Of a stretch of 33,841 bases of DNA, positions 20,291 through 29,833 are shown in pieces; the first letter of the stretch is position 1, and every line of letters starts with the position of its first letter. A program made the position numbers and the translations under genes. Where the stretch lies: assembly GCA_014885115.2 (NCBI GenBank), contig WKLE02003225.1:1-33841 (forward strand), in the 5' to 3' direction. The notes under the pieces are model-generated. The model saw only the letters and a program-made list of their open reading frames with translations. It was not told where the DNA came from and did no database searches. This stretch comes from Asterionellopsis glacialis (taxonomy: Eukaryota; Bacillariophyta; Plagiogrammaphyceae; Rhaphoneidales; Asterionellopsidaceae).

Positions 20291-21037
20291 ATGGGTAAAA
20301 AGAAAGAGAAAATCTCCAGCAAAAACAAACCAGTCAATGGCGCTTCAACCAAAAAGACTAAATTGAATGCAGTACCTGCTTCATTTCCGCCCAAGTTATT
20401 GAAAGCAAAAATCTCTGATTCTTCAAAGAAAGCAAGTTCATCCTCATTGGACGTTTTATACAAGGGCGCCGTCTATGCTTCACAGAACTTTCTAGATGCA
20501 GAAGAATGTCAAGCTTGGATTGATTTCTGTGAATCTACGGGTATGGAGCGTTGCGCTCATCCTGCCACACGGTGGATAGCACATCGGGAGTGCGGAAGGA
20601 TACAAATAAACGATTCCACCATGGCAGACCGCTTATATTCACGGATGCAAAATAGCAACATACTGCCTCAAATTGTATCTCAACTGGACATTTCTTCGTC
20701 TTCCAAAACCTACCGCCCTGTTGGATGTAATGAAAACTTAAGACTGTATCGGTATGAAAAAGGCATGTCCTTTGGTAGACATTTTGACGGATCTAATCCT
20801 GTCAAACGATTGGGGGGTCATACGGAGATCACTGTCCTGATTTATCTTTCCTCCTGCACTGGAGGTGCAACACGATTTTACCCACCAAAATCGTCCAAAA
20901 AGTCATTTGCGTTTGATCCTCAACCTGGTGCAATTTTACTCCATGTTCATGGTGATCGATGCCTTGAACACGAAGCTGACTCTGTTCAAAATGGTGTTAA
21001 ATACGTTTTACGAACTGATATTGTGTATGCTAGTTGA
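20291..21037 (+). CDS. 2-oxoglutarate/Fe(II) oxygenase, prolyl-4-hydroxylase-like
   Basis: A 248-residue protein whose second half is a P4H-type double-stranded beta-helix. The metal ligands are visible: His164 and Asp166 in SFGRHFDGS and the distal His227 in CLEHEADSV, with Arg241 (VLRTDIVY) placed to bind 2-oxoglutarate. It should hydroxylate a protein or other substrate using O2 and 2-oxoglutarate; the substrate is unknown. The first 55 residues are Lys/Ser-rich (MGKKKEKISSKNK, KKTKLN) and probably disordered, with nuclear or nucleolar character. There is no signal peptide, unlike ER collagen-type P4Hs. Single exon; the ATG at 20291 is the first in frame. A second, different P4H-like gene lies at 29834-30655. 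Confidence 0.88.
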   Translation: MGKKKEKISSKNKPVNGASTKKTKLNAVPASFPPKLLKAKISDSSKKASSSSLDVLYKGAVYASQNFLDAEECQAWIDFCESTGMERCAHPATRWIAHRECGRIQINDSTMADRLYSRMQNSNILPQIVSQLDISSSSKTYRPVGCNENLRLYRYEKGMSFGRHFDGSNPVKRLGGHTEITVLIYLSSCTGGATRFYPPKSSKKSFAFDPQPGAILLHVHGDRCLEHEADSVQNGVKYVLRTDIVYAS

Positions 21038-21836
21038 CAAAATTATAATTGATACTATATTTTGCACTGAGATGATGTTGTAATCTAGGTAGGGAAACAA
21101 ACCGAAACGCCCGGATCAATCGAATTGACCTTTAAATCATTACTTTGACTTATGGAGTAGAATGAAACCGAAAGATGTTGCTTTGCCCCGACTGATCAAT
21201 TAGTTGAACTTCTTACACGAGAAAAAAAGAAGGCATTGTCTATATCGCCGAACTAATATATTCACCCACACCATGCTGACAAAGGTCGATGGAAGCTTTT
21301 ACTTTTGTAGAAGATGGTTATGGGTTGCGTTGTTTTGGAAAAATATAAGGATATTTTATATGTTTTACCTGATCTGTTCCAATCACCACCTTCAGGAGAT
21401 GATTTACCTGTGTCCGTACACAAAAGATATCATTTGAAAGATACTCAAGTTAAATTTACTAAGTTATATTTACTAAGAAATAGTGCATCTATGATTCACA
21501 ATAGTTTGCAAAGGACTGGATGAGTAAATAGTGCGTGATATGGTTTTTATTGTTAATATTGTAGGACAAAAAAATAATGAGATGTTTCCAAAAAAAATAT
21601 TTCCAAAATGCGGTCTGTCCGTCTCCCGGACATACAAAATTTCCCAAAATCAGGTGACCATATTCGCGCGAAACACGCGTGTTTTTCAAGACACGATCAA
21701 AATCTTTTTTACTCCATGCTTTTTGAATTTGAATGTTGCGTGTCGCTGTGTGTGTTTTCATCACATCAATGACGAAACAGAAGTCGAGAAACACCACCAG
21801 TGTCGTTGCAAACCTTGTATTCATTTCCATTCAAAC
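21038..21836. promoter_or_regulatory. spacer holding the promoter of the ER thioredoxin gene
   Basis: 0.8 kb between two plus-strand genes. Short AT-rich open frames here look non-coding. The notable element is a pair of overlapping perfect palindromes at 21663-21684, about 155 bp before the next ATG, in a locally GC-rich patch. Confidence 0.5.
21663..21684. repeat. two overlapping perfect palindromes
   Basis: TTCGCGCGAA (21663-21672) and AAACACGCGTGTTT (21671-21684) are each exact palindromes and share two bases. CG-rich dyads in an AT-rich promoter suggest transcription-factor sites, which is inference. Confidence 0.75.
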
Positions 21837-22596
21837 ATGATTCAATTCTACAAAGTTTTCTGTTTAGCTTTGGCTCTCATTGTGCCAGCCGCCATTTGTG
21901 AAGTGATCGAGTTGACGGATGATACCTTTGAACATTTGACACAAGCTTCGACTGGTCAAACTACTGGGAAATGGTTTGTAAAGGTAAGTGTAAATTGGTA
22001 GAATAGCATAGTGCGCAGCCAATATCTTCATTTTTTTTTCCACTTCGACTCTTTGTTTTTGTTGATTTTTTACGGATGACCTCAAAATCGCCTTTTCCAA
22101 CATTATTTTATAGTTCTATGCTCCATGGTGTGGTCATTGTAAGAGTCTTGCCCCTGTGTGGGAAGATCTTGCAATAGCTATTGAAACGGATCATAGTGAT
22201 CAAGGTATTGTTATTGCCAAGTTAGATGGACCTGAAAACAGAGATGTAATGAAACGATTCGAAGTTACCGGCTTTCCTACTCTCAAGTATATTGCAGGTG
22301 GTAAGGTGTACACGTACGAAGGTCCACGTTCCGTGAATGCCTTGAAAGAGTTTGTTTTAGGCAAATATTCGTCGTTCAAGGGAGAACCTGTTCCGCCTCC
22401 ACCATCATTCTTGGAGGAGATGTTGAAAAAAGTTCCCTTTTTATATGAACTTTCACAAGATTTGGAACATGTTTTAGAGGTGCGAAAGAATGCTGTTGGT
22501 TTCCTTGTGTTGGTTGGCTTTGTATTTGGAATGGTTTTCAATATGATTGTCTATGAATTCACTGGCCTTAGTGGAAGCAAAGCAAAGAAAGAGTAA
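21837..22596 (+). CDS. ER membrane thioredoxin/PDI-like protein, 2 exons
   Basis: Thiol-disulfide oxidoreductase acting in ER protein folding. The CDS is join(21837..21983,22114..22596), 209 residues. A signal peptide covers MIQFYKVFCLALALIVPAAIC. The thioredoxin domain has FYAPWCGHC with Cys55 and Cys58 and the cis-Pro segment GFPTLKY (about 102-108). A Pro-rich linker (PVPPPPSF) leads to one transmembrane helix at about 178-196. The C terminus KAKKE fits the KxKxx ER-retrieval form, with Lys at -3 and -5. The layout of one lumenal thioredoxin domain, one helix and a short cytosolic tail is like TMX proteins. The ATG at 21837 begins the signal peptide; the frame is open further upstream but that part has no such feature. 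It converges on prefoldin with 181 bp between stops. Confidence 0.93.
21984..22113 (+). other. intron of the ER thioredoxin gene (130 bp, phase 0)
   Basis: Donor AAG|GTAAGT at 21983/21984, T-rich tract, acceptor TTTATAG ending at 22113. Splicing joins GKWFVK to FYAPWCGHC, the standard beta-strand and active-site junction of a thioredoxin fold. Confidence 0.95.
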
Positions 22597-22777
22597 GATT
22601 ATTTTTATTTCCCCTATCAATTGAATTATTGAACAATTTTAAAGAAACAAAGAATCAAATACGCTGTCACGAAAGTTCCCTTTTAGTAGTAGTCGAACAC
22701 TAATCTATTCCATCATTCAAAAATTTAAGTCTTTCATCGTCCATTTCTACATAAATTCTTTAGTCTTATAACTTTAA

Positions 22778-23197
22778 TTAGGATTGTTGCTGTTGTGCAG
22801 CTTGTTGAGCAGCTGCTACTGCTGCCTTTTGCATAGCACCTTGCATTTCTTGAACTTTTTGAGCAATCTCAGTTCCTTTCTTTTCTTTTGTTTTAATGTT
22901 CTTTTCTAACTTTGAAATTTCACCATTGATAAATTCTAATCGTTTTGATACAGTTTGTTTGGCGTCATCTAATTCATTCTTCATCAAGACAGGACCGACA
23001 AGTTTGTACACATTGGAGGAATCGTCCAAAAGTTCTAATTCTTGTTTCACCATTTCATTTTCATTTTGTTGACCAATCAAAGTTTGTAAATCATTCTTAT
23101 CCTTGGCCATTAGTTCTTGTAAGTCACGGAATTTAGCGTATTCAGCTTCAACAGCTGCTGCCATATTGGCTCCTGGATTAGCGGCGGTGGCTGACAT
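22778..23197 (-). CDS. PFDN6: prefoldin subunit 6 (beta-type)
   Basis: Subunit of the hexameric prefoldin chaperone that passes nascent actin and tubulin to the cytosolic chaperonin CCT. The 139-residue protein has the beta-prefoldin layout: an N-terminal coiled-coil helix (about 12-52), the beta hairpin with DDSSNVYKLVGPVLMKNEL (about 58-76), and a C-terminal coiled coil (VSKRLEFINGEISKLEKN, about 83-100) ending in an Ala/Gln-rich tail. The YKLVGPVL core is the hallmark of subunit 6. Length is near the family norm of about 130. The ATG at 23197 opens the frame with a short Ala-rich lead. It is divergent from ALG13, with about 550 bp between starts. Confidence 0.93.
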   Translation of the reverse strand: MSATAANPGANMAAAVEAEYAKFRDLQELMAKDKNDLQTLIGQQNENEMVKQELELLDDSSNVYKLVGPVLMKNELDDAKQTVSKRLEFINGEISKLEKNIKTKEKKGTEIAQKVQEMQGAMQKAAVAAAQQAAQQQQS

Positions 23198-23751
23198 GGT
23201 AAATTGAATGAGTTCGTTGGGAGGTTTCTTTGTTTAGACAGGGATTCAAAACGTATACGTCTGCGGTCTCAATTGAAGAATTAATACGAAAGGTTATAAG
23301 TGACAAGTAGATTGGGCGCTAACAACAACTCTGTGCGTGTGAGTTACGACAATCGAATCGAACAATGCGTCCACTAAAAAAAATTCAATGAGATAAGTGT
23401 CTGGTTGTTGTGTCTGCCCCGATGCCTGACCGCCTGCATCCAACACAAGAGGAGGTCTCTTTGCGGCAGGAGGGCTGGCAGCTAGCGGGAGTCATTCAAC
23501 GAATGACAGACGCTTTCTGACACGGCTGTCCTCCTCGTCGTTTTTCAATCTATTACTCAGGAGTGTGTTTTTGTTGCAACACAATTTTCATATTATGTAG
23601 TGACTGACGCTTTCTTTTGGGCCTTCCAACATAAGCTTGGATTCTGCATTTCGTTACCATAGGTTTCAACTTGACCTTTTCGAGAGATTAGAGAGAGCGA
23701 CGTAGTCGTCCTTTATTGCATTGTAAATCAGCAACAAAAAATTAAATAATT
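23198..23751. promoter_or_regulatory. divergent promoter region between prefoldin 6 and ALG13
   Basis: 554 bp. It contains an inverted repeat GTCATTC-AAC-GAATGAC (23491-23507) and a 15-base near-identical direct repeat TGAC[A/T]GACGCTTTCT at 23504-23518 and 23601-23615. No open frame looks coding. The paired elements are candidates for shared regulatory sites. Confidence 0.55.
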
Positions 23752-24285
23752 ATGAAGAAAAGATCTATTTTTGTGACTGTCGGAACGACACGATTTGATT
23801 TATTAATTGAAGCTGTGACACAATCCTCGTCATTGGAATGGATGGAATTGAATGGGTATACAGATTTAGTTATTCAATACGGAAAAGGAAAGGAACCAGT
23901 ACTTCCTGAAGATTTCAACAAAAGCAAAAAAGTATCATGTCGATGGTATCAATTTCAACCTTCCTTGGAACAAGATATGATTCATGCTGATCTCATAATA
24001 AGTCATGCAGGTGCAGGAACTGTCATGGAAGTTTTAAGATTGAAGCCACCCAAAAAACTTGTGGTGGTGATTAATACATTGTTGATGGATAATCATCAAA
24101 CTGAACTTGCAAATGCTATGGCACAACGTGGTCATTTATTTGTGGTGAATGATCCTACTGATCTGATGAAGAATCATGAGGCATTAGATATTTGGAACAA
24201 ATTTCAAGATTTTTTACCTTTACCACATCAAGGTGGTGATGATCAAGACTTTCCACGCTTGTTGAACGATCATTTAGGATTTTGA
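23752..24285 (+). CDS. ALG13: ALG13, catalytic subunit of UDP-GlcNAc transferase
   Basis: With membrane partner ALG14 it adds the second GlcNAc to dolichol-PP-GlcNAc on the cytosolic ER face, an early step of N-glycan assembly. The 177-residue protein is a single GT28 C-terminal-type domain. It opens with IFVTVGTTRFDLL (6-18), has YQFQPSLEQDM and DLIISHAGAGTVMEVL (80-95), the donor-nucleotide-binding glycine loop, and then VVVINTLLMDNHQTELA (104-120). The length suits a stand-alone ALG13, without the extra domains of the long animal form. The ATG at 23752 lies directly before the first beta strand. Single exon. ALG14 is not in the window. Confidence 0.93.
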   Translation: MKKRSIFVTVGTTRFDLLIEAVTQSSSLEWMELNGYTDLVIQYGKGKEPVLPEDFNKSKKVSCRWYQFQPSLEQDMIHADLIISHAGAGTVMEVLRLKPPKKLVVVINTLLMDNHQTELANAMAQRGHLFVVNDPTDLMKNHEALDIWNKFQDFLPLPHQGGDDQDFPRLLNDHLGF

Positions 24286-25593
24286 ATGTTAGTCGCAGAG
24301 GATTTGTCAGTGCATTATCTGTACGAAGGGAAAAGAATAGGATAAATTGGTGGACTACACGCATGTTGGAGGGTGTCATTCTCTGTATTTTCCAACTCGG
24401 CCAAATTTACTAGCGTATAATCGATGCGACCTTTGGCAGAAGCGATACTAGATTAACCGAAATGAGTTCTGCAGTGAAAAAAATGTTGGCACCTTATTTT
24501 CGAATCTGTACAAAAGAAGAGTTTCTCGAATAAACACTGTGATGCTGAAATGATAAGATTCATAATATTCTCAAAAGCGTTTTCAAGGAGATCAAACAAA
24601 TAGCTAGCTTGTTCTTAGCCATAATGATGAGCTAGTAGTATAGGGTCGTTTTTGTTGCGTTAAAACGGAATTAACTTCTCAAGGAGGCCTTCCTTCACAT
24701 TTTAATGCAAGTTGGAATAGATGAAGAATCATCGGCTAATTTTGCATATCAAATAAATACTTTAAAAATTCCAAGTCTATAAAAAAATTGATCTTGAAAC
24801 ACAAATACAGGTATGCACATCACAGATTTTCTCAAATTGAGAAATTTGATTGATCATTTTTATTTTGAAAGGTTTTGAATTGGAGTGTTGAATTTCACGT
24901 TCAACATCAAAACATGCAAGATACGTAATGTAAGTGTACGATTTCGTATCTCTAGGACTACAACGTACCTAGAATTAGGGACATGATGATTTACATAGGA
25001 CTACAGGGGTCCCACTGTATCTGGAACAGCTGTATCTTGAAGTATGAGTGATTTTGGAATCATCTGGTATTGGCTCTCCTCAATCTGTCTATTGCACATT
25101 ACGAACACATTTTTATTTAATTTCTGTTTCTTACTACTACAATGTTAGTATATTTGATATTATATTTGGTGGTACTTTTCTGATAGTGTATTTTTTTAAT
25201 TAACATTTTGTACAGTGTTTCGTCGCCTTTTGTGAGCGTAAAATATCTCATTGGATTCTTTTTGATGTCGTCGCTCGAAGAACCCGAAACCGATCTTTTT
25301 CGCACATGCGAATCGAGTTCTGAAATCCTAGACGGAAGAATTCGGACATCAAATAATAATTACAGTAAGCTTCAGTCTCGGGAGGTATTGATCGTGTTCT
25401 CATCTGATCGTGTCAAGAGTCATTGCTTGTAGTCATACATCATTAAAGACATCTGTTTCTGAATGCATGAAATTACAAAGAAACATCAACTTTAAAATTA
25501 AATTTTAATATCGAACATCAAACATCCCAATAATTCATACCATCAAACCTCAACGCATAAAGGTTTGTGTGTGTGAAAGTAAGATAATCAGAC
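24286..25593. other. intergenic region, about 1.3 kb
   Basis: No convincing gene. A small inverted repeat TGTTGAA/TTCAACA lies near 24885-24905, and two TAGGACTAC words (24953-24961, 24996-25004) belong to the motif family seen in other spacers. The last few hundred bases should include the ankyrin gene promoter. A 74-codon open frame at 25208-25432 shows no recognisable features. Confidence 0.5.
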
Positions 25594-27711
25594 ATGGCTC
25601 CCAACACGAGTGGTGTAGCAGCATTGTTGAATGCAACGACTGATATTGATCCATATGCCTATCCATACTTTCATGCGGGGTGTGACGCTCCTCTTGTGTT
25701 TGAATTAATTAACAAATTTGGCAGTATCATTGCATCTCAAAATGATAATTCAAACAACAATAGAGAAGATACGGCACATACTATGAATTCCAGTACAATA
25801 TCCTCCATGAGTGGATCACAACCATCACAAGCCAGGTTAGAACGGCTAGCACGTAAAATTCAATCGCGATGCATATCAAAACCAGAAGAAGTTTGTTGGA
25901 AGGATAGTTGTGGTGATACAGCCCTTCATCGTCTTTGCCAAATAGCACGATATCCTCCACCAGAAGATACGAAAAGTGGTGAAGATCCTGTTATGATGTG
26001 TTGTAGTGACCTCCTAACACAGATTGCTCGTTCGTTGATTGCAGCCTACCCAGCAGGTGTTGGTGCACTTAACAAATGGAACGAAACTCCATTACATCAA
26101 TTCGTAGCGCATTGTGGTATTTATGGGAATACTAATAAAGAAGAAAATGTCATGTCCTTTTCAATGTCGATGGAACTTGTTAAACTATTATCTCTGGGAC
26201 ACACAGCTTCATACCGCAATTACGTTGGATCATACCCACTTCATGATGCATGTGAACTATCACAAGGATATGCTGCCGATAGTACTGACATTGATTTTTT
26301 CCATGAAAATAATAATAACGCGACAGACTTTAGTAATGTTTCACAGCAACACCAGCAACAGACAGGTGGTGATCTTGATAATACAATGCCATCGCCATCA
26401 TCAATTCGAGAAGGAAGGAAAAACAGTAGTAATGAAGAAGAAATTATGAAGGTTCAACATTTATCTATTGTGAAACATTTAGTACGATGTCATCCAGAAG
26501 CCTTGTTTGAAAAAGATAATTCTGGATTTACACCGTTACATCGCGCTGTAGCTTCATGGAAATGTAATGTTGACATAGTAATATTCCTAATGGAACAAAT
26601 GGAAAAGTATTGCAATGATGAGGATGACAGTGCAACTACAAGAACATTGCGAGTAAAACCATTTTTTGCAACACAATCCACTACAGCAATGATGGGAGGA
26701 CGAGGAACAGGTACTTATACTTCTTCGTTTTCCTTATATGGAAATCATCACTTGAGATCATTTGTACTGCCTCCTCTACAATTGCTGTGGGAACAAATTT
26801 GTTCTTGCCACGAGCCGGGTCGACCGGATAAGACTATATCGAATATTATTCTTTCCACTCTTTCGGACCAACAAAGTGATCCGCATAAATTAGTCGTAAG
26901 ACTTGGACCTCTTTGGGACAAAATAATTGTACTACTCAAGGCAGCTACATATGGAACAGTACCAGTATCTGACAAAAATGATAATAACACAATCAAGAAC
27001 AATAGCTTCTTGTTGGTGCATGCCACCATTGCCTTTGCGTGTCCATTGTCTATTATAGCACTTGCAATCCGATTGCATCCTGAACAATTGTTAATTTCAG
27101 ATGAAGAATTTGGAATGACACCATTGTTGATTGCATCATCGTCATTGGGAATCTTATTGAACGGACGACAACAAAACGGTGAAGAACAAAACCACCATAC
27201 TCCAACCCCAAAAACTCATATGAACCAAGAAGATTTTGGATTTCAACATTTAGCAGCTGAATTTTGGTGGCCTGAACAACATCGACAAATGGCATTGAAA
27301 TTATTTAATATGGTCTTACAATTGAATCCAATGGCAGCTCAAATAATTGATTTGCAAACAAAACGTTTACCATTTCATGTAGCTATCAGTACTAGCGGGT
27401 TTTATTGGGAGGAGTGTTTAAAATCTTTATTTGAAGTAGAACCGAGGGCATTGGTGACACGCGATCCGGTGACACACCTATACCCCTTTGCTTTGGCGGC
27501 TCTTTCCAATGATAACACAACAGCACCAGCAACATCTGCAACCAAAATGAAATCTAAAAGTACTGAAAAGTTAAATCCTTACTTCACGTCAACATCCGAC
27601 ACTACCACCGCGACAAATCAAAGCATCTATGATAAAGACGACATTGAAAAATTATCGACCATCTTCTCATTGCTACGAGAAGATCCATCTATGCTAGCAT
27701 TATCTATGTAA
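25594..27711 (+). CDS. ankyrin-repeat protein
   Basis: A 705-residue protein with scattered, degenerate ankyrin repeats, probably a protein-interaction scaffold. Repeat starts are visible as CGDTALHRLCQIA (about 106-118), WNETPLHQFVAHC (162-174), VGSYPLHDACELS (211-223), SGFTPLHRAVASW (310-322), and later FGMTPLLIASSSLG and TKRLPFHVAIST. Each carries the TPLHxA-like turn. Long Asn/Asp/Gln/Ser-rich inserts separate them. Recurring phrases such as AYPAG, CHPEAL and LHPEQ before repeats resemble the 'hP-A' ankyrin arrays common in diatom proteomes. There is no transmembrane segment or kinase part. The ATG at 25594 is the first in a long uninterrupted frame. Function unknown. Confidence 0.87.
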   Translation: MAPNTSGVAALLNATTDIDPYAYPYFHAGCDAPLVFELINKFGSIIASQNDNSNNNREDTAHTMNSSTISSMSGSQPSQARLERLARKIQSRCISKPEEVCWKDSCGDTALHRLCQIARYPPPEDTKSGEDPVMMCCSDLLTQIARSLIAAYPAGVGALNKWNETPLHQFVAHCGIYGNTNKEENVMSFSMSMELVKLLSLGHTASYRNYVGSYPLHDACELSQGYAADSTDIDFFHENNNNATDFSNVSQQHQQQTGGDLDNTMPSPSSIREGRKNSSNEEEIMKVQHLSIVKHLVRCHPEALFEKDNSGFTPLHRAVASWKCNVDIVIFLMEQMEKYCNDEDDSATTRTLRVKPFFATQSTTAMMGGRGTGTYTSSFSLYGNHHLRSFVLPPLQLLWEQICSCHEPGRPDKTISNIILSTLSDQQSDPHKLVVRLGPLWDKIIVLLKAATYGTVPVSDKNDNNTIKNNSFLLVHATIAFACPLSIIALAIRLHPEQLLISDEEFGMTPLLIASSSLGILLNGRQQNGEEQNHHTPTPKTHMNQEDFGFQHLAAEFWWPEQHRQMALKLFNMVLQLNPMAAQIIDLQTKRLPFHVAISTSGFYWEECLKSLFEVEPRALVTRDPVTHLYPFALAALSNDNTTAPATSATKMKSKSTEKLNPYFTSTSDTTTATNQSIYDKDDIEKLSTIFSLLREDPSMLALSM

Positions 27712-28499
27712 ATCTATCTGATATTCCCCAAAGTATTTGTAAGCACAGTGACACATTATTTACCCATAATTTTAAAATCCACAATTTTTAAAAGATAGCT
27801 CCAAAATATGCAGATGAAATTCATGTACATCAAATATATTCATTTTATTTTCACACGTAATATTCAGCTAACAACAGAATACATCATAATACGCATTTGC
27901 GACTTCAATCTCATGAGTGTCTCTGCAGTCCTACTCCTACTCTGGTGAGCTGAAAAAGTAATAATAATTGCCTACCTGGTATCCTAGATTCCTTGCTCTA
28001 CTTCTCGAGTGCCGTGTATATATTAAATATACTAAAAATACCGTAATAGGGTCTACTATTAATAAGCGATGTAGTCTAAAATAAAATTAAGATTATGCGA
28101 TAGTTTCCGTATTCTCACTCTCTCATGTCATGGGACACCGTAGGCTGGCATGATGTTGCTGAAATAAATTTTCGGATTACGTATTAATATCAGAATCTCT
28201 ATTTTTTCTCTATCCCTAATTCTGGAAATAACACTAACATTAAATTTTGTCCAACACCTGTACGAGCTCGTACCTGCACCTACAAAATCTTTTTTTTGTG
28301 CCTGCACAGATCTCAGATCGAGATCCAGGTCCTACCTTTCGAAATCTCGAACAGGTTACCAGAATATAATGGATAGAAGTATATGAATAAGCTCTACAGT
28401 AAATAGAGTCTAATCTCTAGAGAACCTCTACCGGTAGGACCCTAGTTCCTCAACTTGTAGTTCTTGACACTAGTCTAGAGATACCTATAAAATAGTATA
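27712..28499. other. intergenic region with GTAC-type palindromes
   Basis: 0.8 kb, AT-rich, no open frame of note. It holds CAGTCCTAC (27926-27934), a perfect 14-base palindrome GTACGAGCTCGTAC (28260-28273) inside a run of ACCTG words, and CCAGGTCCTACC (28325-28336). The right end should contain the promoter of the hydrolase-like gene. Confidence 0.5.
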
Positions 28500-29576
28500 A
28501 TGATGACGATGATGAAGAGATTGATGTTTTGCGTCGTGGTTGCGGTTGCAATACTTGCAAAATGTTATGGTTTGGCAACGATAGACTCTGGTAAAAGCTT
28601 TAGAAGAAGGGAGTTTCACAAATATTTTTTGGGGGGCGGGGTAGGAAGAGCCCTCCCTTTGACGGGTCGTTTAAATGCAGAAGCAAACCCATCAGGAGTT
28701 CACGAAGATAAGATTCATTTTTATGATTACAATGGATGGAAATTGTCGTATAGGCGTAAAGCCGCATCGCGAGGGTATGAAAACATGAGTCCCATTCTCT
28801 TGATTCACCCAGTAGGAATCGGTCTATCATCATGGTTTTGGAATAAAGTATTTGAAGAATGGGAAGGGCCTGCACTGTTTGCACCAGATCTGATCGGTTG
28901 CGGAATAAAAAATGGTGGCGATGCTTGGAATCCCTTAGAAAAGCCCTTGTCATTCCCATTAGGATGGGCAAAAGGATGCAAAGCACTTCTTCAAGAACAA
29001 CATCAGCATTCAGAATTTGTTGTTGTGGCTCAAGGAGGATTAGCACCTGTAGCAGTTCTGATGGCCGCACAGTCTCCTGAATTGGTTCCGAAACTAGTAT
29101 TGGCATCTCCGCCAACATGGGAGGACATGACAACTGCTATCCCCGAGAAAGAACTATCACAAAATTATTATTTTCTTACATCGCCAATATTTGGAAATTT
29201 AGCTTTCCGATTATTGGAATCCCGTTGGGCTATTGAGTTCTTTTCTAATGCGTTTTTGTTTGAATCTGGAAGTTGTGACAAGGATTGGGTAGACAATGCT
29301 TGTGAAGATTTTTCTGTTTCTGAAATGTCTAGAACGCCCGTACAAGCCTTTAATGCAGGATTTTGTCAACATAGATCCTTTCAAACAGAACTTGAGACAT
29401 TGACACAACCAACTCTAATACTATCAGGTACCGGCGATAAACGAGCTATCAAAAGACAACCCTATGAAAGTAACATGTTATATTGCCAACTGGAAACAAT
29501 ACCTGGTCAAAATGTATTACCATGGGAAAATACAACCGACTTTTGCAAAGCCTTATACACTTTCATTGAAATATAG
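28500..29576 (+). CDS. alpha/beta-hydrolase-fold protein lacking the catalytic residues
   Basis: A 358-residue protein with a hydrolase fold: ILLIHPVGIGLSSWFW (99-114, oxyanion-loop region), APDLIGCGIK (128-137) and LVLASPPTW. The nucleophile elbow, normally GxSxG, reads VVVAQGGLAPVA (174-185), so Gly179 stands where Ser belongs. The usual C-terminal His motif is replaced by IPGQNVLPWEN, while an Asp remains in LSGTGDKRA. From memory, cyanobacterial and plastid relatives have a similar VVQGALLPVA elbow, so the loss may be a family trait. The N terminus has a hydrophobic signal-like segment (about 8-24) then a basic stretch (SFRRREFHKYF), compatible with bipartite plastid targeting. It is probably non-hydrolytic; the role is unknown. 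Confidence 0.82.
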   Translation: MMTMMKRLMFCVVVAVAILAKCYGLATIDSGKSFRRREFHKYFLGGGVGRALPLTGRLNAEANPSGVHEDKIHFYDYNGWKLSYRRKAASRGYENMSPILLIHPVGIGLSSWFWNKVFEEWEGPALFAPDLIGCGIKNGGDAWNPLEKPLSFPLGWAKGCKALLQEQHQHSEFVVVAQGGLAPVAVLMAAQSPELVPKLVLASPPTWEDMTTAIPEKELSQNYYFLTSPIFGNLAFRLLESRWAIEFFSNAFLFESGSCDKDWVDNACEDFSVSEMSRTPVQAFNAGFCQHRSFQTELETLTQPTLILSGTGDKRAIKRQPYESNMLYCQLETIPGQNVLPWENTTDFCKALYTFIEI

Positions 29577-29648
29577 TTTGATATTACCATACAATCGACT
29601 TTTGCAAAGCCTTGTACACTTTCATTGAAATATAGTTTGATATTACCA
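29531..29648. repeat. 59-bp tandem duplication over the stop codon
   Basis: 29531-29589 and 29590-29648 are directly adjacent copies that differ at two positions only (57/59 identical). Copy 1 contains the last 15 codons and the stop of the hydrolase-like gene; copy 2 lies in its 3' untranslated region. Because 59 is not a multiple of three and the stop lies in copy 1, the encoded protein is unaffected. Confidence 0.95.
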
Positions 29649-29833
29649 ACTTGTACGAGTAATGGTGCCTAACAGGAGTGCGGAGATAGAACAAGTCGAG
29701 TTAGTCAATTCAGTCGTGTTTCCTCGAAATTATCATCATGAAGCACGTCTAAAGTCTCCGCGGATAATGCACTGTCGCGGACTCACAGAGTAAGAAACAT
29801 AAGCAGTTGTCGGAGTAAACAACGATACGAACG

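Noticed and set aside
21531..21836. Upstream extension of the ER thioredoxin frame
   Set aside because: The frame is open before the ATG at 21837, but the translation is Phe/Lys/Cys-rich and would bury the clear signal peptide inside the protein.
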